Source of the DNA: Gerris lacustris
Taxonomy: Eukaryota; Arthropoda; Insecta; Hemiptera; Gerridae
Direction: 5' to 3'
Assembly (NCBI GenBank): GCA_951217055.1
Contig: OX578282.1
Coordinates: 19,027,606-19,091,605 of the forward strand
Length of the DNA: 64,000 bases
Below, piece after piece: positions 17,094 through 29,000 of this stretch. The position numbers and the translations under genes are program-made. Numbering within the stretch: position 1 is the stretch's first letter; each line of letters begins with the position of its first letter. The notes under the pieces were generated by a model. The model had not been told where the DNA came from. It searched no databases and was given only the letters and a program-made list of their open reading frames with translations.

Positions 17094-17249
17094 GGTTTAA
17101 TTAAATAATAGACTAAGATGGTTTCTTTAAACATTAATATATAAAGAGAAAGGCTTGTTCACTTCTAACAAACTTGAACAATAAGAGTTTGTATCTTGTT
17201 AAGTGCCTTTGTTCACATCCTTTGATTATGTGTTATTTTTCCCCCCCTA

Positions 17250-17725
17250 AGAAAGCCACCTAGAAACAATTTATTAAGCAGTAATACCAAGTTCAAAATA
17301 AGTGAAAGACCGAAGGTTCTAATATTATAGTAGACCGAAGGTTCTAATAGTATGTTAGACCGAAGGTTCTATTAGTATATTAGACTGAAGGTTCTAATAG
17401 TATATTAGACCGAAGGTTCTAATAATATATTAGACCCTCTAAAAAAGCCACCTAGAAACAATTTATTAAGCAGTAATACCAAATTTAAAATAAGCGAAAA
17501 ACCGAACGTTCTAATAGTATGTTAGACCGAAGGTTCTATTAGTATATTAGACCGAAGGTTCTAATAGTATATTAGACCGAAGGTTCTAATAATATATTAG
17601 ACCCTCTAAAAAAGCCACCTAGAAACAATTTATTAAGCAGTAATACCAAATTTAAAATAAGCGAAAAACCGAAGGTTCTAATAATATAGTAGACCGAAGG
17701 TTCTAATAATATATTAGAGTGAAGG
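17250..17725. repeat. Nested minisatellite (25-bp unit inside a longer higher-order unit)
   Basis: A 25-bp unit, GACCGAAGGTTCTAATAGTA plus TATTA, is tandemly repeated in three blocks. Each block is introduced by a spacer, AAGCCACCTAGAAACAATTT plus ATTAAGCAGTAATACCAA. The blocks hold about five, four and two to three units, so unit gain and loss happened inside a duplicated higher-order repeat. Confidence 0.9.
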
Positions 17726-18357
17726 TTCTAAGAGTTCTGTTTGATACCTGTTGAAAGTATTAGAGGATGTGTCACAAAATTTAAAGGGTTTAGTGTGGAT
17801 CTTAGGCTAGTTCTTTGTTAGGGCTTGTCCTTTGAGTTAATTTGAGCTTTTACTAGTTCTGGTTAGTGACTAAATGAGGCCAGGATATCCAATTAGCTTT
17901 GCTTAGTGAAATGGACCTAGGTATAAAGGTAAAACCAGGAGTGTGACAGATTGTGTTGGTTCAGTGCATCCTTGGTAAAGAAGGCCACAAGAATAAAAAG
18001 AAAGTCGCTCTCATTGAACCTTGATTATTTAATTTTATAAGAGTGTGTTTACAGAAATTGAAGGATAAAAGAAAAAAAACTGTGTCCAACTCAAGGCATT
18101 ATTCAGTTAACAAAAGCAGATAGTTTCATCAATTTTTTTTACTTGGTGTAACCGATTTGTTCCCCTTATGACGGCTTTTCTATTTAATATTTCACTGAAT
18201 TTTTTTTAAAAAAAACAACTTATTGTTTGCTTACATATTTTAAAGTATTCACCATTGTATTTTTCTAAGCCAGTTACGTTTAAACTGTTAATATAAACTA
18301 CAGGAAAATGTTAATAGATTTGGTGGAAATTGCTGCTTGGGAACCAAGAGTAGAGCT

Positions 18358-18482
18358 CTATAGTAAACACATTATACTTTTTAACTCTGACAGCTTAGGA
18401 AAATTGAGAAAAAAAATGGGAGGAGAGTGTATGAGAGCTTGAGATTTTGGCGGGTAATAGGTCGGGCAATGACCTATTACCA
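18358..18482. mobile_element. Foldback family 1, half element
   Basis: Nearly identical to the left arm and loop of the complete foldback at 63765-63983 (one A/C difference seen, CACATT against CAAATT). It stops 11 bp into the right arm (GACCTATTACC). It is either a deletion product of the palindrome or an abortive insertion. Confidence 0.85.
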
Positions 18483-18728
18483 TGGGATTATGGTAATCAG
18501 ATTCATTAAACATGCTCACTAATGAACACTTTATTTTACAATGTATAAGTTAAATTTTAATTAAGTAATTTATCTATTTAATATAATCTTAATATAAAAC
18601 TGTTAAAATATTTACTAAAAAAATATCACTTGAAGTTAAATCAGTGAGGATGAAAATAAGAAATAGGTAAAAGAAAATAAATATTAACATTTTATAAATA
18701 AATTATTATAGAAACAATTTTAACCAAT

Positions 18729-19569
18729 TTTTTAGGGTTTTGTAGATACTTCTCAAAACCCTTATACCGAGGGTGATGTGTCCGTCCGTCTGTCGCTCTT
18801 TGGTTCATAGGGCCCGAATCGTTTAAGCTAAAGTGATGAAATTTGAAACACTGGTGCAACTTTTTGACCCAACCACAGGAAAAATATACAGAAGTTACAA
18901 ATTTAATATTCGCATGCGCAATTCGCAAAAATGTGGTAAACTCAAAAATTTATATTTCTTTTAATTTTTGAGTGGGGTATCAAATGAAAGCTGCAGAAGA
19001 GTAGGACGCATATATATATATATGATTTTTTAAATTTTGCATTCCTTGATGGGTAAAAAAATCTAAATATACCCAAAAATATCCCCCCCCCCAACCACTA
19101 TACAACGGCTGGTCCTAAAATTTCGAAATAATTCATGCTAATGCCTTATTGAGAGGCGATGAAAATTCCGGGAGGGCATACCAAATTTTCAAAAATTGCC
19201 AATTTTGGGCGCAAAAATTTGAAGTGTGCCCAAAATTTTATCTTTTTTAAATTTTGAGTTGGGTATCAAATGAAAGCTACTGAAGAGTAGGATACAAATA
19301 TATATTTGCTTTTTTAAATAAAGTCAAAAAATCCCCCCCCCCCCCCCAACACTATATAACGGCTGGTCCTAAAATTTCAAAATAATTCATGGCTATAACT
19401 TATGGTGGAGCGATGAAAATGTTCTGAAAAAATGTAATTTATCTAGTCGTTACTACTGATGAAAAACATTGTGACCCCCCGGGGGATCGAACCCGGACCC
19501 TTGTGATCGAAGAAAAAAAAATCATTATTTCATAACGGGTATGCTTAATCATCTACAAAACCCTAAAAA
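18729..19569. mobile_element. 841-bp element with 19-bp perfect terminal inverted repeats
   Basis: Ends are TTTTTAGGGTTTTGTAGAT and its exact reverse complement. Inside are two tandem sub-repeats of about 285 bp, each with GGGTATCAAATGAAAGCT, a poly-C run and ACGGCTGGTCCTAAAATTTC. Near the right end is a tRNA-like B box on the minus strand (GGGTTCGATCCC). No transposase frame; presumably non-autonomous. Confidence 0.78.
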
Positions 19570-20714
19570 GTACTTGGACGCAAGTAATTCCCTGTGATTT
19601 TTTTTTTTTTTTATCACTATAACCACATATTAAATTAAAAATAGTTATTAAATGAAATAAATAGTATTTATTGAGATTTTATGGTAATTATTCATAAAGC
19701 TTAGTCCACACCAATATAAAATTTGTGTGTGTTGAATATGGTGACGCTCTAACAAAAAATTTATCGACTGTTTTTGTTATAATTATTTTTGCCGTACAGT
19801 AAATTCAACACAGTGCAAATTTTCATTGGTGTGGACCCAGCTTAATGAAGGTAAAAAAAAGGTTAAATGGTTTCAATTACACAGTATTGTCAGTGTACTG
19901 ATAATTTTTTCAAATCAAGTTTTGGTATAATATAAGATAAATGAAGTTAAACGTACTACGTGTGGGAAGGACAGTTGGAGGGCGGTATTGGGGGTATTTC
20001 GGCAAAAAAGGAATAATAGTTGAGAAACTAAGGTGAACACACACTGACAAACCCATAACAACCAACATATGTAAACACAACAATCAAACATATATACCAA
20101 ATAGTCCCCCCCCCCCCAAGTACCCTGTCCTCAATTCAGAAATATGCTTCTAATTTTATGTTATCATATTATGTAAGGACAAATATTTTAAATTTTATGA
20201 ATTTGATGTAGTTAAATTATTCAACTATTTGTTGGACATTGTTAGTAAAGTCACATTCAATGGGGGTACTAATGTAGGGTGAAAACCCAACCAACTTTCA
20301 CACACACTAAATTAATAATCCCACAATACCTTTTTTCGTCAACTAGAAAATATTTTTGTATAGTTATAGTTTTGTATTACCTTCTATCGATATTTTTGTT
20401 TAAAAAAGAAAATCTTTCACAGGGTCTAATGGGTAGTATAAATAATAACTTTTAAGTTTTCATAATTTTAATTTGGTGCAATAATTCAACCCTTCCTTGG
20501 GTCATTATCAAGCTTTTCATTAAAAAAAATCTTAATCTTAAAATAGGGGTAATTGTAAAGGAGGCATTTTAGACATAATTATTGTGATTTACGAGAAACT
20601 TAATCTTTAGTGAATTTCAGTGATATATATGCTGTTAAGTTATATATGTGTTAAAAAAAAATGGTGTCCGTTGTTTGTAAAGAAACATGTACCTAAACAT
20701 TTAAACTTATTTTA

Positions 20715-21015
20715 GGTTTCTGTACGAAGTACAAAAAGAAACCTTATATAACAGCTCTGTCTGTCTGTCCGAATTTCATGTTCCTATAGCTAGGAACATG
20801 AAATTCGGCACCCAGGTGCATCTCGGCATTTGTGAAAACTGTACACTTTTTGAAGTTTTCACACTTAATATTTTCAATATGGCGGGCAACTAAAAAAAAG
20901 TTTTTAGTCACCATGACATGTTATACATCAATTTAAAGGACGTAAAGCGCAGAAAAAGAATATGCAACTATTAACATTTTATACTTAATAATTTTAACTT
21001 CATCGTACAGAAACC
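20715..21015. mobile_element. MITE with GGTTTCTGTACGA ends
   Basis: Terminal repeats GGTTTCTGTACGA and TCGTACAGAAACC. The element contains a perfect 18-bp-arm hairpin at 20769-20808 (CCGAATTTCATGTTCCTA, loop TAGC). No coding capacity. Confidence 0.7.
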
Positions 21016-23005
21016 GGCGATTATCGCCTCATGTACTTACGTGAACCGCGCCTTACTTGTTTATTATATCACACATCTAGAAGAAAAATAAAGAAATAAG
21101 TTTTATTGAAGATTTGGGAGTCTCTGATCCGAAACAAAAAACTTTTTTTCCCCTCTCTCTCAAACAGAGTTTAGATTATTTTGAAAATTTTATAAATATT
21201 TTATTTACTTCTTTGACACTGTGAGGAATTTATTGTTGCAGATTAATCAAGTGTACTCTTCGAATTATACTTACTGGATACATTTTACAGTCATCCCACC
21301 AGGAGTACGAACTACAAATGTGATATGTCTCTTATTTGGTGAGTTCTTATTAATATTGGTTTTCATAAAAAAATTCATTAGTTGCCATACAGTAGAAATG
21401 ACTTATCAAACTGCTGTTCAGATTAAGTTGTATTATCATAGATTAAAAATCATCTGAGAAGAAATCATTAATTCTTATGTGGTTGCATGCATAAAAAATG
21501 TATATTTGTAAGATGACCCCAGCTATCTGACCCCCTAATCTTATAAGATTAGTCTAATCATCATGTATTGAACACATTAGTGATGAAACTTATTACCCAG
21601 TATATGTAAATTTTAATAAGTCTATTTATTACGGTTGTGATTTTTACACCATCTAATAGTTTTGACTATTTGTTTTTACTACAAAAAATAGCTTAAAAAA
21701 AAAAAAAAAAAAAAAAATCTATTATCAGATTACCAAACTTGGAATAAAAATGAAAATAATATTATTACTATTAGCTTAAAAACACCTTTGCAATATTTAA
21801 ACTGCATTAAATATGTTAATATCTTTTAAGCAACTGAAGGGAATAAACACGATTTCAGTCAGTAGATTCATCTGAATCGACGCAACTACATCTGTCACAA
21901 ATGTATTTCACTACTTTCAAATGGTTCTTGCAAGTAAATTCAGAATATTCAGAACAATTGAGAGTTGTTTAGTTATTTTTAGATCTCCCACATAAGTTGT
22001 TGAGACCTCGCAAGAAGCTCACAATTTTTTCTTATATCTGTTTCTTCTCATGGTAGTAATCTTTTTTTATAATTGATTGACTCCTTCACTGCTTCTGAAT
22101 TAGTGTTGGGCTTACAACCTTAATTATTAATTATTAGTCGTCAAAGTCCTAAGATAACTCATCACAACCATCATCTTAATCTCACAACCATCGCAAAACC
22201 GACAAATATTGATCGGGAGGCACAATTTCTCTGCCGTACATGGCGGCACGGGCGGTCTATACAGTGCCAGTGCATCAAGGCAAATAAACACGGTAAAACA
22301 AAGTAGAATGAAGCAATAATCAAAGCAGACTGTTTCGTCTGTTTTAGGGGTCTCTAGTGGTAGGGTAGAGTGAGAGTTTATTATTCCCGCATCGTGCATC
22401 TGTGATTTACAGATTTTTTTTTACTCGTGCGCACTCAATGAGCCAGCCCGTGTCACTAAAGGTTAAAATAATTCTTCATACTTGGAGGTAGAAATACAAC
22501 TTAGTCCAAAACTTATGAGTAGCAATTCCCTCTTGATTAATAATTCACTTGGAATAGAATTATAAAAATTGGAAGGACTTTCTCTAACAGGATCTTTTCA
22601 CCCCATGCACAGACCACAAATAAGGGACTACATATTTTTTAAAGTTAAGACAAATTATAACTTCATATAGATAGTGGAGAAACATAATAGAATATTCTAT
22701 GTGTTTACTCATAAATCTATGGAAATTAAAAGCAACAATCCAAAATATGTTTAGCTAAAGCTCTACTGGGCTACCTGCTAATTGAATATACCTACCAGCC
22801 ACTTGTTATACTTCTATCTTAGGTTAATAACCAAAGTAATTAAAGAAACATAACTTAAAAATTAATTAAAAGTAATTAATAAACATAACTTTTAGCAAGA
22901 TGAAAAGGCTTCTCAACCACCAATTGAAGTAAATCCAGGTTATCATCTTATCAGTATCAGTTTTATTATCTGATTAAAGTAATTTGTAAAATAGTTCATT
23001 CTATT

Positions 23006-23011
23006 TTTATT
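23006..23011 (-). terminator. Candidate polyadenylation signal of P4HA
   Basis: AATAAA on the minus strand, about 35 bp past the TAA stop at 23046-23048. It would give a very short 3' UTR. No other evidence supports it. Confidence 0.4.
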
Positions 23012-23045
23012 TTTTTAGAAAAATATAATATATTTTAAAGTTTAA

Positions 23046-26000
23046 TTAAACAAATCGTACAGGTTTATTATTTTTTGAATTATGTGGTAGACATGGTTTA
23101 GCAAATTCATTATGAGACTCGTGGAACCATAAGTTGACAGCTGCAACAAAAAAACACTTTTTGATAATATAGAAAGATAAAAATTCAGACAACATATTGT
23201 AAAGAAAGATTGGTTGTAATGTACACTTAAATAAAAACTCACTGGTGTTAGAATTTGAAATAATCCATAATAATGGCCACTTACATAGATATGAAAAGAG
23301 TTGGACGATCATCTCAGTATTTTTTTTTTTTTTGATTTTTTAAGAAACACAGGTGTTAAAAAGTACAAAAGACAGTGTGGGTGGGGGTCTGTGGAGAAAT
23401 TAGTGTGCACCTTCATAGGCCACCCATACTGCTTTTTGTATTTTTTAAAACCAGTGTCTTTTACTCATCTATATAAAATTATCATTGAAAATAGAAGGTA
23501 TGACTACCGTTTAAAGGTTTTAAGGACAGTTGTAAGTGAAATTCACTTAAAATTTTTGAAATATACCTCATAACCAAACCTACCAGGTCCTTAATCCGCA
23601 CACCTGACCTAATACCTTCACAGGCCCCCACCCAGTGGCGCACCCGGGGGGGGCACGGGGGGCACGTGCCCCCCCCAAAGCCAGACCTAAAATTTAAGTA
23701 TGCAATTCCGCAGCACGTGTTAAAGTAATAGTGTTGTGATTGTCAAAAAAAAATAAATTAATAAATAAGTAATTATATAGGTACCTAGTTTAGCCCAACA
23801 TTTTTTTTTTTGTTTAAAATGACGTGCCCCCCCCCCCCCCCAAAGCCAAAGACGTAAAATTTAAGTATGCAATTTCGCAGCACATGTTAAAGTAATAGTG
23901 AAAAAAAAAAAAAAAAGTAATTATATACCTAGTTTAGCCCGAAATATTTTTTTGGCGTTTAAAAAGACGTGCCCCCCCCCCCTCCTCCAAAGCTATAGAC
24001 TTAAAATTTAAGTATGCAAATAAGTAAGTATTTTAAATAAGTCAGTATCACTTAACAAATAAGTAATAATCTACCTAGTTTTGCCCGACATATTTTTTTT
24101 TTGTGTTTAAAAAGAAGATGAAGAAAAAGAATAGAAGTAAGTTAAGTTATCAACCCGTTTAGGTTAAGGATCTATAAAATAGGGATGGAGTACCCTTGGT
24201 AAAAAAGTCCTTGGGAGGATCCTCGGTAAAAAAAGTGTCGTCTATTGAACTTGGAAAAATCTGCATAAAATTACGACTGCGCATGGTCAGAACTTTTTAG
24301 TGGGACGAATTTCTTTCCGACTATTATCCATTCTTTATTTTGAATGAAAGGTTACAATATAACATTTTTAATTAAAATTTTCTTGTTTTAAGGGTTTTTA
24401 TTTTAATCTAAAGTTTACCAATTTATTTTTCTGGCTACTAAAATAAAACATTAATCTATTATATAATGTACAAATTTTAATAATAAAATATTATTAGTAT
24501 GTATATAATTTGGTTTAAATAAAATACCCCGGTCTTCATGTCCTGTTCATAAAAAACTTAAATTTATTTGTATAATAACATTTTAGATGCTCTTAGAATA
24601 GGCTAAAAAGACGTTTTCAAGTAACGTAAACTATAAAAATTTTCCCGGGGGAGGACCCCCGGACCCCCCTAAAAGAGAGCCAGCTCCCCTTCAAAATTGC
24701 CTGGATCCGCCCTTGATGTGAAGTAATTTAAGAACAAAGAAAACCAGACTGGTTAATTGTCTGTGATTATGCTAAGCCCACAATACACCCCCCCCCCCTT
24801 ATTTTTTTTGATCTGTGCCCCTCCCAAAAATAAATCCTGGGTGCGCCACTGCCCCCACCCATACTGTTTTTTATATTTTTTAAAACCAGTGTCTTACTCA
24901 TCTATATAAAATTATTATTGAAAATAGTTGAGAGACTGAAATTATCGCCTGTTTGTTACTTTTATATGTACAGACAGTTCATAATTACTTAGCCCAGTGT
25001 TTTCCATTTATTAGTTTTCGAGTTTTCGTTAGTACATTAAATTATTATTGAACATTATATTGAAATGTATCATCCATCCTTGTTTAAAGCTATTTTCTCA
25101 GGAACTAGATTTTTCTCAGGAAAACAGCTTATATCGTTAGATTCGTATTTAAATGCTACATATAGGAATATTTTTAATCAAAATCGTCGGAACTATTTTT
25201 GAGAAATACTTTTTTTTCATGTTTTTTTTTAGTGATTGATGTTGTTCAGGAGTTCAGGGGAGAATTTGAAGCTAATAATCATTTTTTGATTTCGCCTCGG
25301 GTATGATTTTACTGGATTGTATGCCAAATTTTGTCAAAATCGGTCCACTAGTTTAGGCTCTACACTCTGTACGGTTCTATACAACTGCTCCACTCTCTCC
25401 TACCTTTTTTCGTTCTTCAGTTATTTAAAGTTGATTTTTTGTCTTATTTCCTAGCCCACGGTTAGTGCATAACATGTTAAATACTTTTAATAGAATTATT
25501 GGATTTCTAGTGTCTGTTAGGGCTGTTAGTAATTTGACAGTAGATACACTCTTAACATTTTTGTGTAGTATCATTGTACGTACCCCATTTGGCTCCTAAA
25601 AGAACTGGACAAGCTGCATGTAAAGTATCAGGATCTATGGCTCCGTTATTATAAAGATTGTACCATAGAGCAGCTGTTCCTTTCTCTGGTTTTACTGACA
25701 ATCCAAGTCTTGTAAACACTGTATCTCCTCCTTCCTCTACTTCATTCATCTAACAGAAATAAGTAAATACAATTATATTTATTTATTTATTGTTTTATGT
25801 GGATGTCAGATAACTACAGTTAATATTTAAACCCAATTTTAACATTGCTTATACTAGGTATCGAGTAGCTCTATCATTGAAGCGAGCGTAATGCAATAAA
25901 TATAAAATAGTTACTCATGATAAGTTGGTAGTTAAAGAATATGATTGTAATAGAGAGCCGTGTAGTGGGGATGAAGAGTTTTTTACACTATTCCTTAACT

Positions 26001-29000
26001 CACCTACACGTCCCAGCCATTCCATTTCAACCATTAAAAATGGATAACTTCACTACACAAAAACTACTGCATGTATCAAGTTGAAATTTTACATGCCTGT
26101 TTCAATTGTGTTTTAGGCAATGTATATGAAGTTTTATTAAAATTGTTACATACGCTAGAAGGTAAGAGATCAGTAAAACATTGTTTTTTCTAATTTAAAT
26201 GTTTAGGTATGCTTTAATAAATTTAGGGATCTTTAACACTTCATAGCGGTGTCGGTATTGGTTTTACTGAAAAATGTTCGTCTCATCGAATAGGTGATGG
26301 TAAAATCTTTTCTTGTCCTAAAATTCCAATTCTTTATTTGAACCTCTCGTTTATGCGAGGTTTTTTTATTATTATTATTATTATTTTTTTTTTTTATTTT
26401 TTATTCCGGGGGGCTTTTACACCCGAAGACGCAGGCCACTTAGGTGGGCCCATTGAACAAACCCAGTTAGGAACCGTAATCTTCACACACTCGTGTGAAG
26501 ATGTGGTCGTTAACCACGACTCCCCTCCTGGTTGTATTACAACCAGGAGTGTCATAATCGTGGTTTCCAGGCCGAAACCTGGTGGCGCCACTCTTTCGAG
26601 GAGCTTCCCATTTGTTTAAACAATGCTGGGCGGACATTGAGCGGGGAGCCCGGGCCGGGAATCGAACCCAGATCTGCGGTCACCTACTGACCCGGCTCGA
26701 TGCTGCTTAACTTGCCTTATCGCAAGGCAAGCGCTCTAGCCTTCGAGCCACCCAGGCCCCCTATGCGAGGGTTGCGTGTGAACTCACGGATCACACTGTC
26801 CAACAAACTAAGCCTGAGCATTAATGAAGGGAACTCCAAATTTCAACCAAATCGTTCAACTTTTACTCAAGTTATCGTTGACTCATAAACGTTACACACA
26901 GAAAGACAGACAGGATGGATATTTTGTTGAATGTAAGAAGCTCGCTTACGTTCGCTTCATTTATGGAAACAATAGCTTATGGGAATGTAAATTAAATAAA
27001 AGGTGTAGTTGCGTAAGATCTGCAATAGGACGCAATAATAATGTATTTATGAATGTATGGGATAGGAATAGTTAAGTGTATCTAATTTACTCACATATAC
27101 AAGAAGAGTTGCTATCCTATTTCCAAATGAGCCCCAATGTTGCTTTGAAGCTTCTTCCTTTAAATCATAATCAGTACTATAAATTTACTAAAATTGTATT
27201 CAATGTGTGCATATATTAACACAAGTATTTATATTATTCAAGTAAAATCATAATGTCAGAGGAAAAAAACTTAAAATACTTTTTCTTTATTTTCTCCTGA
27301 AAAATAAAATCTTAACAAAGGTTATTAGGTAAATTATTGATATGAGTTACCAAACAAAAAAAAAATATGCATATTGTGATTAATAAATTCAATTTCTACT
27401 CTTTACCAAGAAACTAAATACAGTAAAACCTGGATAATGTGACCACCGAAGGGACCGACCAAAAGTGGTCACCTTAGGCAGGTGGTCAACATACCCAAAA
27501 TGAGTTAAAAAAGTGCTCATTCTGGGGTTTTCTATAATGTTACACACATAAATGGTAAAAAGGAATGTTTATAGAAAAGAGTGACACAAATTGTAAATAG
27601 AGTAAAAATTAAAACCTTTCTGAAATATGATTAGCTAATATTTTATAATTTTGGCAAAAACGAGGTGAGACATTTTTCTATAAAAAGTTGGAAAAAGGAT
27701 GTATTGTAAAATAAAAAATTTAAAAATGTTTTAGGTAATTTCAGCACAAAACACAATGCTCGTAAAAATACGATAATTAAAAAAAATACACCTTTCACCT
27801 TCTAAATCAAGCTAACAACTGATCAAGAAATAAAATTTTCTCACAGAAAAGAAGGAGATATTCGAAAGAAATGAGGATGAAGTGAAAAACAAAAAAATAT
27901 AGAGAAATTATGTACTCTTTGTGATTAACTCTTAGAACCACAAGAATTATTTCTTCTAACTAATTTCTTTGAATTAAAATCCTTCTTAATAATTCTTATA
28001 AGACAGAAAGAAAGTAAATGGGTTTTATTCATATTGCAAAAACTAGTATTTGAGTTCTGGGAAATTAAATTAAAAACCAAATGTTCCAAGATTATAATAG
28101 GTATTCTCACTAAAATATATATATTTTTTTAAATCTTTTTTTACTTTGGTCACTTTAACCAAAATAAATTTCCTTCAAGGGACCTGATAAATTTGGTCAC
28201 TGGTCAAAAAGGCAGATGGTCACAATAAGCAGAAGAAAATGTACAGGAAGTATTGCATTTTTGAAGGGACCATGAAAAAGTGGTCACATTGACCAGGTGG
28301 TCAATATACACGGGTGGTCACTTTAGCAGGTTTTACTGTAGTTCTATGCATGCATAATGCATATACTGGTTTCTTTTATCAGAAATTTGCACATAAAGCT
28401 AAAAATTAATGTAATGTGGAATTTACTAAGTGAAAATACTAACAGCAAAAAATTATGTTAATTCTCTCTAAAATAAAAATATTTTTTCCGTGGTAGGCTG
28501 TGAAATAGTAACTTTAGAGCCTAAAAAACATAGCTAAATCCATTTTTTCATTACATGGACTTAAAAAAATCTTTTCATTACTCCTAGCTGTAAAGAAAAA
28601 ATCTTTTACGTCCTAGGAACTAAAAGATTTTTATTTTCCGGCGGGTAGTTGTCAAAACTTCTGTTAGTACCGCTGCAGTCTTTGTAGAAATGCTTCTAGT
28701 ACGATTAAAATCCGCTAGATTTCAATGCGTTTTATTTATCTTTTCTTATAGTGTAACCTCTTTTTAAGGTTTCTTTTTTGAAGTCTTAAGTATGTACTAA
28801 TATTTGTTATTATTATATATTGATTAGTGATTAATATTTAATGTTTTTTCATTGTCTGCTACCTCGGAAAAAATTGCATATGCTACGCGACTGTGAAGTG
28901 TTTTTTCTTTACCTTGGCAATATTTACTGTCTCGCTTCGCTCGACAGTAAATGTAATTGCCGCGGTAAAGAAAAAACTCACTTCACAGCCTAGTAACATA

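Larger units (their letters stand above)
15626..23045. other. Intergenic region between Eb1 and P4HA
   Basis: Convergent 3' flanks. Beyond the elements listed separately, it is AT-rich with homopolymer runs (for example poly-A at 21694-21716 and poly-C at 20104-20117). A frame at 22127-22399 (minus) showed no recognisable family. I see no further gene. Confidence 0.5.

Noticed and set aside
17250..17725. CRISPR-like regular repeats
   Set aside because: Direct tandem units with almost no spacer, in a eukaryotic intergenic region: a minisatellite, not a CRISPR array.
22127..22399. 90-codon minus-strand frame with hydrophobic and Cys-rich segments
   Set aside because: No recognised motif, no splice partner in frame, and surrounded by repeats. 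Probably a chance frame in an old element.
27158..27176. Upstream acceptor (AG before 27176) for the P4HA exon ending at 27095
   Set aside because: Its phase does not fit the preceding exon, which ends in phase 0 at 30877. The AG before 27157 restores frame and gives the family's usual spacing between HLD and GNRIAT.
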